NCBI GenBank assembly: GCA_913020435.1
Contig: CAJVZZ010000007.1
Span: 61,339 to 125,338, forward strand
From: an uncultured Flavobacteriales bacterium
GTDB lineage: Bacteria > Bacteroidota > Bacteroidia > Flavobacteriales_G > Salibacteraceae
Direction of reading: 5' to 3'
DNA length: 64,000 bases
Numbering within the stretch: position 1 is the stretch's first letter; each line of letters opens with the position of its first letter. Made by a program: the position numbers and the translations under genes. Under the pieces are notes generated by a model. That model made no database searches. It saw only the letters and a list, made by a program, of their open reading frames with translations, and was not told the origin of the DNA. Shown here piece after piece: positions 9,180 through 17,777 of this stretch.

Positions 9180-10592
9180 CTAATCCTTTAAATTTAATTC
9201 TCCCTCTCCTTTTGCAATGATGGTACTAACAGTTGCATCGCCTGTTACATTTACCACTGTTCTGCACATGTCTAGTATTCTATCAACGGGGAAAATGATA
9301 GCAATCCATGCCGGATTTAATCCAACTGAAATAAGCACGATCATCAACATAACTAATCCGGCGCTTGGAACCGCAGCGGATCCTATAGAAGCTAAAGTTG
9401 CTGTTAATACTATTGTTAGTTGTTGCGCTAATGTTAAATCTACCATATGTAATTGAGCGAGAAACAAAACAGCAATAGTTTGATACATACTGGTACCATC
9501 CATATTAACTGTTGCTCCAATTGGTAACACGAAGCTCGAAACATTTTTTGATACTCCAATATTATCTTCTACACACTCCATAGTAACTGGCAAGGTTGCT
9601 GCACTTGAACTTGTTGAAAATGCCAAAAACTGAGCAGGACTTATCTTTCTAAAGAAGTCAGAATATCCAATTTTAGCCACGAACTTTACAATGAGTGGAT
9701 AGAAAACTGCTACCATAAATGCTAATCCCACGAAGACAGCAATGCTATATGCGCCCAGACTTTTAAAAATTTCGAATACCTCTGCTGGAGTATCTGCCAT
9801 CTTAGCTATTACTCCGGCCATTAATGCAAAAACGAAAATAGGAGCTGCCTTCATAATTAAATCAACCATTTTCAAAAACACCTCAGACATTCCCTCGAAA
9901 AATGAAATAATTGGTTGTGCCTTTTTACTAGGTATCATAATTAGAGTAATACCTAAAAATATTGCAAAGAATATAACTTGAAGCATAAGTTTATTGTCGG
10001 ATATAGAAAGTACTATATTCTCCGGAACCATATCTACCAAAAAGTATAGCGGCCCGCGAGTTTCATTTTTTGATACTACTTTTAATTTCTCCTCGATATT
10101 TTTTCGATCTTCAACACTAAGTTCATCGCCATTTTTTTGTTCAACTTCCTTTACTAAAGTAGCATACTTTGGATCTGAAGAATAGTATTTTCCATCCAGT
10201 ATTTCAACTCCATTATTAGTGGCCCAATACTCATAATTGATTCGGTTTTTAATCCGCTGTTCTGGATCAATAAAAGTTCCAGGCTTAACAACGTTACCAA
10301 TTAGCAGCCCTATGCTAACAGCGCAAACGGTAGTTATTAGATAAATCAAAAGCGTTTTACCTCCCATTCGCCCGAGTTTACTGACATCATTCAGGCTTGC
10401 TATTCCAGTTACTACTGAAAATAAAACTAGAGGCACCGCAATGAATTTTAAAAGCCGTATGAAAATTTGGCCAAAAGGATCTATCCAATCAATGGTAAAT
10501 TGATTCCATCCCATTGCACTAGAAATAAAAGACCAAATTGCTCCGAGAATCAATCCTATTAAAATCTTAACGTATAATGGCATTCCTTTCAT
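9180..10592 (-). CDS. Dicarboxylate/amino acid:cation symporter (DAACS family)
   Basis: An inner-membrane secondary transporter of the SDF/GltPh-type family, which takes up glutamate, aspartate or C4-dicarboxylates with Na+ or H+. Family landmarks are the serine-rich hairpin tip AFSTSSSAATLP (about residue 330), the NMDGTSMYQ motif of TM7 (about 367) and the C-terminal DRILDMCRTVVNVTGDA, which holds substrate-binding residues. The loop after TM3 (about residues 110-175) is longer than usual and highly charged. The ATG at 10592 lies 5 bases after the aroC stop, so the two are probably co-transcribed. The exact substrate cannot be told from the sequence. Confidence 0.9.
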   Translation of the reverse strand: MKGMPLYVKILIGLILGAIWSFISSAMGWNQFTIDWIDPFGQIFIRLLKFIAVPLVLFSVVTGIASLNDVSKLGRMGGKTLLIYLITTVCAVSIGLLIGNVVKPGTFIDPEQRIKNRINYEYWATNNGVEILDGKYYSSDPKYATLVKEVEQKNGDELSVEDRKNIEEKLKVVSKNETRGPLYFLVDMVPENIVLSISDNKLMLQVIFFAIFLGITLIMIPSKKAQPIISFFEGMSEVFLKMVDLIMKAAPIFVFALMAGVIAKMADTPAEVFEIFKSLGAYSIAVFVGLAFMVAVFYPLIVKFVAKIGYSDFFRKISPAQFLAFSTSSSAATLPVTMECVEDNIGVSKNVSSFVLPIGATVNMDGTSMYQTIAVLFLAQLHMVDLTLAQQLTIVLTATLASIGSAAVPSAGLVMLMIVLISVGLNPAWIAIIFPVDRILDMCRTVVNVTGDATVSTIIAKGEGELNLKD

Positions 10593-10597
10593 TTATT

Positions 10598-11677
10598 CTA
10601 GATTTTATCTGTTCGTTGTAATAAAATATGATCAGCCAAAACCATTGCACACATAGCTTTGACAATTGGGACCGCTCTCGGCAAAACACATGGGTCATGG
10701 CGTCCTACGGCTTCAAACTCTAAGTTCTCGCCTGTTTTAGAAACTGTCTTTTGTTTTTGAAGAATGGTGGCAGGTGGTTTAAACGAAATCGAAATGAGAA
10801 TATCGGATCCGTTAGAAATGCCACCTTGAATTCCACCGGAATTATTTGAGGTTGTTGTTACTTCTCCTTGCTCAAAAACAAATTCATCGTTTTGCTCAGA
10901 TCCTTTTTCGAACACCGTATTCGAGCCAATCCCTATTTCAACCGCTTTTACAGCATTTATAGAAAATAGAGCATGACTTAAATCTGCACTTAATTTGCTG
11001 AATATGGGACGGCCTAAACCTGCAACAACGTTTCGAATTACTACTGAAATTTTCCCACCTAAACTATCTCCAGCTTCTTTATACTTTTTAATGAGTTCTA
11101 CCATTTTTTCTGCACAATCCAAATCAGGACAACGAACTGCTGAAGCGTCAATTGCAGAATCATCATAAAAAACAGATGTATCAGGTATTACTAAAGTTCC
11201 TACTTGGGAAACATAACTCGAAATTTCAACTCCATTAAAACCAATAATTTTTTGCGCTACACTTCCGCCTACAACCCAATTCGCAGTTTCTCTTGCAGAA
11301 GCTCTCCCTCCTCCCTTATGATCTCTTACTCCATATTTAACTTGATAGGTATAGTCGGCATGAGAAGGGCGGAAGACATCTTTTATATTGGAATAATCTT
11401 TACTTTTTTGATCTTTATTTGGTATTAAGAATCCGATTGGTGTACCTGTAGTCTTTCCTTCAAAAACCCCAGAAAGTATTTCAACTATATCTGACTCTTT
11501 CCTGTCCGTAGTAATACTGGATTGCCCCGGTCGTCTTCTATCTAGTTGCTTTTGAATGTCCGATTCCTCTAATTCAATTCCAGCAGGACAACCATCGATT
11601 ATTCCTCCAATCGCCTTACCATGCGATTCTCCAAATGTCGTGAGACGAAAGATTTTTCCAAGGGAATTTCCTGACAT
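10598..11677 (-). CDS. aroC: Chorismate synthase
   Basis: Catalyses the last common step of aromatic synthesis, converting EPSP to chorismate with reduced FMN in the cytosol. Chorismate feeds the menaquinone operon found later in this window. Signature stretches are TTFGESHGKAIGGIIDGCPAG, HKGGGRASARETA, TTSNNSGGIQGGISNG and GRHDPCVLPRAVPIVKAM. The track start is an upstream TTG at 11716; the ATG at 11675-11677 (MSGNSLGKIFRLTTFG) is the normal family start and gives 359 aa. A -7-like box ends only 4 bases before this ATG, suggesting a nearly leaderless mRNA. Confidence 0.96.
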   Translation of the reverse strand: MSGNSLGKIFRLTTFGESHGKAIGGIIDGCPAGIELEESDIQKQLDRRRPGQSSITTDRKESDIVEILSGVFEGKTTGTPIGFLIPNKDQKSKDYSNIKDVFRPSHADYTYQVKYGVRDHKGGGRASARETANWVVGGSVAQKIIGFNGVEISSYVSQVGTLVIPDTSVFYDDSAIDASAVRCPDLDCAEKMVELIKKYKEAGDSLGGKISVVIRNVVAGLGRPIFSKLSADLSHALFSINAVKAVEIGIGSNTVFEKGSEQNDEFVFEQGEVTTTSNNSGGIQGGISNGSDILISISFKPPATILQKQKTVSKTGENLEFEAVGRHDPCVLPRAVPIVKAMCAMVLADHILLQRTDKI

Positions 11678-11681
11678 TCCG

Positions 11682-11689
11682 CAAATGTA
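11682..11689 (-). promoter_or_regulatory. Candidate -7 promoter box almost touching the aroC start
   Basis: The minus strand reads TACATTTG and then GGA between the box and the ATG region. If used, transcription would begin at or next to the start codon. Confidence 0.4.
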
Positions 11690-11750
11690 TTCAATATCGT
11701 TTGAGGTTTTGCCCAACTTTTACCCTAAACGCTGCGTCTTTACTGTTGAT

Positions 11751-12566
11751 ATGATATTTCCAAAAATAGATTTAGCGGCCTTACAAGGTGTTCTAAAAAC
11801 TATAGTGTTCTTCGATAGCATGAGTATTTCTATTTATAAACGCGAAATCGAGCGTTACTTATTGGAGAGCACTGCAAGTATTGAAGGAATTGAAATTAGT
11901 CTTTCTATCCTTGAAGATTTAGACATTATAAAGTCTGAAGCTGGAACTTACTCGCTACTTGCGAGAGATACCGCTATACTTAAAAGCAATTTCAAGAATA
12001 AGACTGTCAATCGTTTTCAAAAGCTTATCCTAAGAAGTTTCGCAACAATTTCATTTGTACGAGGAATTTATCAAATGGATGTTCCTGGAATTGATAGTGT
12101 TTTCGTGCTAGATGTTTCTGGATTAAACAATCCTATTCGCGCAAGAAAATACTGTCAAATAGCTTCGAAATTTTTAAAAAAAAGAGTGCTATTTGTTAGC
12201 CGATTTGCAAAAGTTGAAGGTGAAACCATCTTTCATTCTATCGCCTTAGCTGGAATGACCTCCGTATACAATCCATTCGGATTGGAGAAGTTGACTAGAC
12301 GTCATTCTGATTGTATCGCCAAATTCCCTAATCGCGTTGCTGAAAATGGTATGGATTTGAAACCTTTTTTTAACTCTCCCAAAAAGAATACTCAAAAGCC
12401 AGTTTTCAATGCCTCTGGCACAAATTATTCGGAGTTCTTTACATGGGTTACTGCATTTATTGAAAATCAATCTTTTGATGCTAACTGGGAAAAAAATCAA
12501 TCTGTATATCGTCAGTGGTTACTTCCAAAACTTTCTAGATTGAATAGAAAATACCAGCTGGTGTAA
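11751..12566 (+). CDS. Nucleotidyltransferase-like protein lacking the catalytic motif (uncertain)
   Basis: 271 aa from the ATG at 11751. The longer track ORF overlaps aroC antisense and its first 65 residues look like shadow. I see no signal peptide or membrane segment. The layout is an N-terminal winged-helix-like region (LKTIVFFDSMSISIYKREIERYLL, then LEDLDIIKSEAGTYSLL) followed by FVRGIYQMDVPGIDSVFVLDVSG. This resembles, from memory, a Bacteroidota family with a minimal nucleotidyltransferase domain whose equivalent stretch reads like FVRAVALSGSLSK..DSDIDFFI. Here the GS and DxD catalytic residues are absent, so the copy would be inactive. The assignment is tentative. It is divergent from aroC and followed by porQ. 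Confidence 0.6.
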   Translation: MIFPKIDLAALQGVLKTIVFFDSMSISIYKREIERYLLESTASIEGIEISLSILEDLDIIKSEAGTYSLLARDTAILKSNFKNKTVNRFQKLILRSFATISFVRGIYQMDVPGIDSVFVLDVSGLNNPIRARKYCQIASKFLKKRVLFVSRFAKVEGETIFHSIALAGMTSVYNPFGLEKLTRRHSDCIAKFPNRVAENGMDLKPFFNSPKKNTQKPVFNASGTNYSEFFTWVTAFIENQSFDANWEKNQSVYRQWLLPKLSRLNRKYQLV

Positions 12567-12623
12567 ATTTTTGCTCATTCTTTGTATAAAACAATAATTT
12601 TGGCTGTTAAGCGTATTTGTGCC

Positions 12624-13655
12624 GTGAAAGCCATTATAACTATTTTTTTTCTTGCTATTTCCACTATATCCTTCGGGCAATTAGGAGGAGAAAGGAGTTA
12701 TACGTTTTTAGAAATCCCTTCTTCTGCTCGTTCTGCTGCTATGGGAGGAAGTTCTGCTGGAATTAAAGATGCAGATATCAATTTGATAAATGATAACCCA
12801 GCCAACTTAGACACCTCCATTGATAATCACTTAAGTATTAATTATGTCAACTTCGTGAGTGATATAAACGCTGGAAATTTTGCCTATGCTAGAAAAGCTG
12901 GAAAAGGAACGATAGGAATAACTGCACAATTTTTAGGTTATGGAAAATTTGACGTTGTTGAGGCAAACGGAATAAAAACAGGAGAGGAATTTAATGCAGG
13001 AGATTTTGCATTAAATATTGGCTACGGACGAGCGCTTGACTCCCTCTTTTCAATTGGTGCTGCCATTAAAACTGTTTACTCCAATTACTATTACAATCAA
13101 AGTGTAGCTTTAGGAATAGATTTAGGAGCAGCATATATAAGTAAATCAAAATATTTCACTAGTACAATTGCTTTGAGAAACATAGGCCGTTCGATAAACA
13201 AGAGCAGTAATCAGTCTCGAAATAAGCTTCCTACAAACGTTGAAATTGGTGCGGCCATCAAAATCCCCAAAGCTCCACTTCGTTTTTTCACTCAATACAA
13301 TAATATTCAGAAATGGGATTTAGGCTCTAATGACCCAAATTATGTTGCAAAAGAAAAAATCGATGCAAAAACCGGAGTTACCAATGTAAGAAAATTCAGC
13401 TCTGATAATTTATTTCGTCATTTAGTGTTAGGTGCCGATATAGTTGCTTCAGATAATTTCTCACTCACTTTTGCGTATAATTTTAGAAGAAGAAAAGAAT
13501 TAGCCGCTATTTCTAGAGGAGGCCTAAGCGGTATCTCTTTTGGAGCGATGATAAAGGTGAAAAAAATGCAGTTTAATTATTCTTTAAGTAGTTATCATAC
13601 TGCAGGAGTTTCTCACCACATTGGCATTACAAGTAATTTGAACGCACTGTTTTAA
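12624..13655 (+). CDS. porQ: Type IX secretion system protein PorQ
   Basis: The mature protein starts QLGGERSYTFLEIPSSARSAAMGGSSAGIKDADINL and continues with NPANLD and LSINYVNFVSDINAGNFAYARK, the hallmark start of PorQ. The rest is an outer-membrane beta-barrel of the PorV/FadL type. PorQ acts with PorU, PorV and PorZ at the outer-membrane attachment complex that cleaves sorting domains from T9SS clients. No ATG precedes the signal peptide. The track uses TTG at 12582; I prefer GTG at 12624, which gives MKAIITIFFLAISTISFGQ, a clean signal peptide. The stop is directly followed by the cmk ATG, so the two are coupled. Confidence 0.88.
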   Translation: MKAIITIFFLAISTISFGQLGGERSYTFLEIPSSARSAAMGGSSAGIKDADINLINDNPANLDTSIDNHLSINYVNFVSDINAGNFAYARKAGKGTIGITAQFLGYGKFDVVEANGIKTGEEFNAGDFALNIGYGRALDSLFSIGAAIKTVYSNYYYNQSVALGIDLGAAYISKSKYFTSTIALRNIGRSINKSSNQSRNKLPTNVEIGAAIKIPKAPLRFFTQYNNIQKWDLGSNDPNYVAKEKIDAKTGVTNVRKFSSDNLFRHLVLGADIVASDNFSLTFAYNFRRRKELAAISRGGLSGISFGAMIKVKKMQFNYSLSSYHTAGVSHHIGITSNLNALF

Positions 13656-14354
13656 ATGAAAACACCTAAAATTAATATAGCAATTGATGGTTATTCCTCT
13701 TGCGGAAAAAGCACACTTGCCAAAGAGCTTGCACAAGAACTGGATTATGTTTTTATAGATTCAGGTGCTATGTATCGTGCCGTCACACTGTTTGCACTTC
13801 AAAATGGAATAGCAAACGGCGAACTCGATGAAAACAAACTGATTTCAAGATTAGCTGAAATCGAAATAAGATTTGAGTTTAACACTTCTAGTGGCGCTTC
13901 TGATGTATTTCTAAATGGGGATAATGTCGAAAGTGAAGTTCGAAAAATGCAGGTCTCTGATTATGTTAGTCCGGTTGCTGCTGTTAAAGAAGTGCGCTTG
14001 AAGTTGGTAGAACTTCAGCAAAAAATGGGCATTAATAAGGGAGTTGTGATGGACGGAAGAGATATTGGAACTGTAGTTTTCCCCAATGCCGAACTTAAAA
14101 TATTCATGACCGCAAATAATGAGATTCGTGCAAAACGAAGATTTGAAGAGCTACAATCTAAAGGCGAAAAACCATCTTTAGAGCGAGTAAAAGCAAATCT
14201 TGAAAAACGAGATTTCATCGATACTAACCGTAAAGCTGATCCTCTGAGACAAGCATCAGACGCGCGAGTATTAAATAACTCTAATTTATCTAGAGAAGAA
14301 CAATTGAGCTTAGTTCTTAAATGGATTGAAGAAGCAAAAAGTACTTTAGCCTAA
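13656..14354 (+). CDS. cmk: Cytidylate kinase
   Basis: Phosphorylates CMP and dCMP with ATP in the cytosol, part of pyrimidine nucleotide salvage. The P-loop GYSSCGKST lies near residues 12-20. The CMP-binding region SGAMYRAVTLFAL and the VMDGRDIGTVVFPNAELKIFMTA motif follow, then the LID region RRFEEL and the ending KRDFIDTNRKADPL. Length 232 aa is normal. The ATG is the base right after the porQ stop. The 3' end overlaps the converging ftsY stop by 9 bases. Confidence 0.95.
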   Translation: MKTPKINIAIDGYSSCGKSTLAKELAQELDYVFIDSGAMYRAVTLFALQNGIANGELDENKLISRLAEIEIRFEFNTSSGASDVFLNGDNVESEVRKMQVSDYVSPVAAVKEVRLKLVELQQKMGINKGVVMDGRDIGTVVFPNAELKIFMTANNEIRAKRRFEELQSKGEKPSLERVKANLEKRDFIDTNRKADPLRQASDARVLNNSNLSREEQLSLVLKWIEEAKSTLA

Positions 14355-15308
14355 ATCTCCACCAAACAAACTGTCGACATAGGCAGTTCGATTGAATAAT
14401 TGAAGGTCGTCCATTTTCTCACCTATCCCTATATACTTCACAGGAATTTGAAATTGATCTGAAATACCAATTGCAACTCCACCTTTAGCCGTACCATCCA
14501 ATTTAGTAAGTGCAAGCGCATTTACTTCGGTAGCTTTTGTGAATTGCTTAGCTTGTTCTATCGCGTTTTGCCCAGTTGAGCCATCTAAAACCAATAAGAT
14601 CTCATGAGGGGCACCTGGAATAATTTTGTCCATCACATTTTTTATTTTGGACAATTCATTCATTAAGTTAACCTTATTGTGCAAACGTCCAGCCGTATCG
14701 ATGATAACCACATCTGCATTACTAGATTTCGCACTTTGCAAAGTATCGAAAGCAACGGAAGCAGGATCCGCGCCCATTCCTTGGCTTATAACTGTGACGC
14801 CAACTCTGTCTCCCCAAATTTGAATTTGATCTACTGCAGCAGCTCTAAATGTATCAGCAGCACCAAGCACTACCTTTTTACCAGCTTGTTTGAATTGGTG
14901 GGCTAACTTTCCGATAGTTGTTGTTTTTCCTACTCCATTTACCCCAACTACCATAATTACATAGGGCTCATTGGATTCTGGAACCGAAAATTCACTTCCA
15001 TCTTCGTTGTTACTTTCTTTTAAAAGCTGTGCGATTTCGTCTCTAAGAATTGAATTCAATTCTTTAGTATCTAAATATTTATCTCTAGAAACTCTAGCTT
15101 CAATACGCTCAATTATCTTAATCGTAGTATTTACACCTACATCAGAAGTCACTAGAACTTCTTCAAGATTATCCAAAACCTCATCATCAACTTTAGTTTT
15201 CCCAACTACAGCTCGCGAAAGCTTAGAAAAAACAGATTGTTTAGTTTTTTCTAACCCTTTATCTAAGTCTTGTTTCTTCTTTTTTGAGAACAATCCAAGT
15301 AATGCCAT
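14346..15308 (-). CDS. ftsY: Signal recognition particle receptor FtsY
   Basis: GTPase that receives SRP-ribosome complexes at the inner membrane and hands them to SecYEG. A short N-domain with a basic start (LFSKKKKQDLDKGLEKTK) replaces the long acidic A-domain of E. coli FtsY. The G-domain shows GVNGVGKTTTIGKLA, DTFRAAAVDQIQIW, DTAGRL and TKLDGTAKGG in order. At 320 aa it is the compact form common in this phylum. It belongs to the rpmG-DUF4295-ftsY block, but a terminator sits upstream of it, so it may have its own promoter. Confidence 0.96.
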   Translation of the reverse strand: MALLGLFSKKKKQDLDKGLEKTKQSVFSKLSRAVVGKTKVDDEVLDNLEEVLVTSDVGVNTTIKIIERIEARVSRDKYLDTKELNSILRDEIAQLLKESNNEDGSEFSVPESNEPYVIMVVGVNGVGKTTTIGKLAHQFKQAGKKVVLGAADTFRAAAVDQIQIWGDRVGVTVISQGMGADPASVAFDTLQSAKSSNADVVIIDTAGRLHNKVNLMNELSKIKNVMDKIIPGAPHEILLVLDGSTGQNAIEQAKQFTKATEVNALALTKLDGTAKGGVAIGISDQFQIPVKYIGIGEKMDDLQLFNRTAYVDSLFGGDLG

Positions 15309-15350
15309 ACGTTCTGGTTTGCTACGAAATTAACAATCAATATTTAAAGC

Positions 15351-15377
15351 AAAAAAAATCCCGTATAATACGGGATT
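15351..15377 (-). terminator. Rho-independent terminator between the DUF4295 gene and ftsY
   Basis: A perfect 9-bp stem (AATCCCGTA / TACGGGATT) with a 3-base loop is followed on the minus strand by eight T. It lies downstream of the DUF4295 stop and upstream of the ftsY start. Confidence 0.9.
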
Positions 15378-15407
15378 CCTTTTAAACTCAAATTACAACT
15401 ACTTGGG

Positions 15408-15560
15408 TTATGATTTCAAGAAATCGTTAACCTTATCTTTTTGTAAAACTTCTTCCCTAAAAGTATAAGCACCTGATTTTTCTGACTTTACCATCTTAAT
15501 TACTTTGGTGTAATCTTTAGCACCTTTCTTTTGAACACTTGCAACTACTTTCTTAGCCAT
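15408..15560 (-). CDS. DUF4295 small basic protein
   Basis: A 50-codon ORF missed by the track: MAKKVVASVQKKGAKDYTKV, then a Lys-rich region ending in VNDFLKS. The size, basic start and position between rpmG and ftsY fit the DUF4295 family of Bacteroidota small proteins. These are thought to be ribosome-associated on the basis of gene order; that role is inference. The ATG is at 15558-15560, 21 bases after the rpmG stop, so the pair forms one operon ended by the terminator at 15351-15377. Confidence 0.88.
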   Translation of the reverse strand: MAKKVVASVQKKGAKDYTKVIKMVKSEKSGAYTFREEVLQKDKVNDFLKS

Positions 15561-15581
15561 GTCTAAATTTTTATCGAGTTA

Positions 15582-15764
15582 TTACTTGATTTCTTTATGT
15601 ACCGTGTACTTTTTCAGTACTGGGTTAAATTTTCTGATCTCGATACGATCCGGTGTGTTTTTCCTGTTTTTGGTTGTAATGTATCGAGATGTTCCAGCAA
15701 CACCTGAATTTTTATGCTCTGTGCATTCTAGAATAACTTGAACTCTGTTTCCTCTTTTTGCCAT
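15582..15764 (-). CDS. rpmG: 50S ribosomal protein L33
   Basis: 60 aa starting [18 protein letters not shown] and containing [23 protein letters not shown], the L33 signature. There is one Cys (ECTEH) and no full zinc ribbon, so this looks like a zinc-independent C- form. In many Bacteroidota rpmB (L28) lies just upstream; here a thioredoxin-like gene occupies that position instead. Confidence 0.96.
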   Translation of the reverse strand: MAKRGNRVQVILECTEHKNSGVAGTSRYITTKNRKNTPDRIEIRKFNPVLKKYTVHKEIK

Positions 15765-15798
15765 CTTTGGTATATTAATCGTCTAAAAAAACGGTCTG

Positions 15799-15806
15799 CA
15801 AAAGTA
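15799..15806 (-). promoter_or_regulatory. Candidate -7 promoter box of rpmG
   Basis: The minus strand reads TACTTTTG (consensus TAnnTTTG), 34 bases upstream of the rpmG ATG. No clear -33 box is visible. Confidence 0.4.
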
Positions 15807-15828
15807 TTAATTATTTTCTGTTTTCAGC

Positions 15829-16362
15829 TTAATCATCAAGGATTAGTTTTTCAATTTCAAGCATTTTCTTTTTAGTATAAATACCAGCGGTTGAATAAAT
15901 GATTTTACCCTTTGAATCCAGCAGGAAAACATAAGCTTTACTCTTGTCTTCCAACTTCAATTTTTGCTTGTAAATATCTATTTCGCCTTTGTAAAATAAT
16001 ACATATGGGAATATATTTTCATCGCTTTTCGCCTTCATTCTTTTCATTACACCAGCCATAGCCGATTTTTTGGCGCCAGTAAAAAGCGCAATGAAGTAGG
16101 TATTAACGTCATATAAATCATCCAGCATTCCTGTTCTAGCAATAAACTTATTGTACACAGGATTCACCCAGGATTCAAATTGCTCCTGAGATTTTTTGCT
16201 AAAAGCAATACCAATAATCGTATACTTTTCTTGAACAGACTCTGGTAAGTCGATTACTTCACCATTTACAGTTTGTCCGATCAACATCGGAAACACTTCA
16301 CCAGTTTGAGCCTGAGCATTGACAAAAAAGCAAGTACCTAGAATTAAAATTAGAGCTTTCAT
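15829..16362 (-). CDS. Exported thioredoxin-fold-like protein without CXXC
   Basis: A signal peptide (MKALILILGTCFFVNAQA) leads into a ~155-residue domain. PMLIGQTVNGEVIDLPESVQEKYTIIGIAFS resembles the start of a TlpA/ATP10-like thioredoxin fold, and VFLLDSKGKIIYSTAG resembles its cis-Pro-side strand. The redox CXXC is missing, so a disulfide reductase role is unlikely. The function is unknown. Its ATG shares one base with the aminotransferase stop (TAATG), so the two are translationally coupled in one operon. Confidence 0.65.
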   Translation of the reverse strand: MKALILILGTCFFVNAQAQTGEVFPMLIGQTVNGEVIDLPESVQEKYTIIGIAFSKKSQEQFESWVNPVYNKFIARTGMLDDLYDVNTYFIALFTGAKKSAMAGVMKRMKAKSDENIFPYVLFYKGEIDIYKQKLKLEDKSKAYVFLLDSKGKIIYSTAGIYTKKKMLEIEKLILDD

Positions 16363-17585
16363 TATAAAGTTGGGATTTTTGCAGATTCTTCCATTGCATC
16401 AGGATATTTTTCCAATGCCTTTTCCAAGCATTCAGCTGCTTCTATCAATTGATTCTTTTCAAGAACATAAGCTAGACGTACTTGGTTTTCGCCCGCGTCT
16501 GGCATGGAATAAAAACCATTGGCAGGGGCCATCATTACTGTTTTACCGTTATAGTCAAAGTGCTCGAGTATCCATTCGCAAAACTTCTCGGCATCTTCAA
16601 CTGGTAACTCTGCTATCACATAAAATGCGCCACTTGGTTTGGGACAGCGAACTCCAGGAATAGCATTTAAAGCATCAACGAGTACATTGCGTCTTTCTAC
16701 ATATTCTGCAATTACTTCGTCGAAATATGATTGCGGAGTATTTAAGGCTTCTTCTCCTGCAATTTGACCTAAAGTTGGAGGACTTAATCTTGCTTGAGCA
16801 AATTTCAAAACGGTCTCCAACACATATTTGTTTCTTGTAACCAAGGCTCCGATACGAGCACCGCACATACTGTAGCGTTTGGATACGGAATCAATCATTA
16901 TGGCATGTTGAGCCAACCCCTCTAAATTCATAATTGAATGATGCTCCTTTCCATCATAGCAGAATTCGCGGTATACTTCATCTGCAAATAAATACAAATC
17001 GTATTTTAACACCAGGTCTCTAAGCTTTTCTAATTCTTCCTTTGTATATAAATATCCTGTCGGATTACCAGGATTACAGATCATAATACCTTTAGTACGT
17101 AAAGAAATTCTCTTTTCAAATTCCTCAATACTAGGTAAAGCAAAACCGTTTTCGATTTTTGAGGTCACTGAAACAACTTTTACTCCGGCACTAACAGAAA
17201 AACTATTGTAGTTTGCGTAAAAAGGTTCTGGAATAATAATCTCATCACCTTCATCAAAACAGGACATAAAGGCAAACTGAAGTGCTTCTGACCCGCCAGT
17301 TGTTACTAATATTTGCTCATAATCAACATCTACACCAACTCCTTTGTAATATTTAGCCAATCCTCTTCTGTAAGACTCAAAACCAGCCGAATGCGAATAC
17401 TCAATCACTTTCAGATTATGGTTCGCAATTTTATCTCGCACATTCTTTGGTGTTTCAATATCGGGCTGACCAATATTTAAAAAGAATACTTTCTTTCCTT
17501 GATTTATAGCTGTTTCCGCGTATGGAATCAGTTTTCGTATCGGTGAAGATGGCATTTGAATTGCCTTATTTGATATTCCTGGCAT
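16362..17585 (-). CDS. Pyridoxal-phosphate aminotransferase, class I/II (aspartate aminotransferase-like)
   Basis: A fold-type I PLP enzyme transferring an amino group between an amino acid and a keto acid in the cytosol. Recognised stretches are NIGQPDIETPKNV, TTGGSEALQFAF (phosphate cup), ICNPGNPTGYLY, DEVYREFCYDG and SVSKRYSMCGARIG, whose Lys should bind PLP, plus the C-terminal VRLAYVL with the substrate-binding Arg. Length 407 aa is normal. Family Igamma aspartate or aromatic substrates are possible, so no symbol is given. It has a -7 box about 30 bases upstream and heads a two-gene operon. Confidence 0.9.
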   Translation of the reverse strand: MPGISNKAIQMPSSPIRKLIPYAETAINQGKKVFFLNIGQPDIETPKNVRDKIANHNLKVIEYSHSAGFESYRRGLAKYYKGVGVDVDYEQILVTTGGSEALQFAFMSCFDEGDEIIIPEPFYANYNSFSVSAGVKVVSVTSKIENGFALPSIEEFEKRISLRTKGIMICNPGNPTGYLYTKEELEKLRDLVLKYDLYLFADEVYREFCYDGKEHHSIMNLEGLAQHAIMIDSVSKRYSMCGARIGALVTRNKYVLETVLKFAQARLSPPTLGQIAGEEALNTPQSYFDEVIAEYVERRNVLVDALNAIPGVRCPKPSGAFYVIAELPVEDAEKFCEWILEHFDYNGKTVMMAPANGFYSMPDAGENQVRLAYVLEKNQLIEAAECLEKALEKYPDAMEESAKIPTL

Positions 17586-17614
17586 ATCTGTATTTTTTCA
17601 TTTTACAAGAAAAA

Positions 17615-17622
17615 CAAATGTA
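17615..17622 (-). promoter_or_regulatory. Candidate -7 promoter box of the aminotransferase operon
   Basis: The minus strand reads TACATTTG, 29 bases upstream of the ATG, giving a leader of about 20-25 bases. Confidence 0.5.
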
Positions 17623-17720
17623 TTCGTTTTGTCATATGAGTAAATGGAGTTCTCAATACATTTTATATTTCTTCCTCATCAAAAAAACCCATCAGAATTC
17701 CCTAGAAAAATCAGGGTATA

Positions 17721-17756
17721 AAAAACCCTTCAACTCGATTGAGAAGAAGGGTTTTT
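17721..17756 (-). terminator. Rho-independent terminator after the DUF1573 gene
   Basis: Arms AAAAACCCTTC and GAAGGGTTTTT enclose a 14-base loop that can pair further (CTC/GAG). It lies 22 bases downstream of the minus-strand DUF1573 stop. Confidence 0.85.
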
Positions 17757-17777
17757 AAGTTTTATATTAATAATTTC

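Noticed and set aside
11556-11750. N-terminal 65 codons of the track ORF at 11556-12566
   Set aside because: It overlaps aroC antisense and reads like a shadow; the ATG at 11751 leaves 73 bases between divergent genes.
15559-15741. Plus-strand ORF of 60 aa across rpmG
   Set aside because: It is the antisense shadow of the L33 gene.
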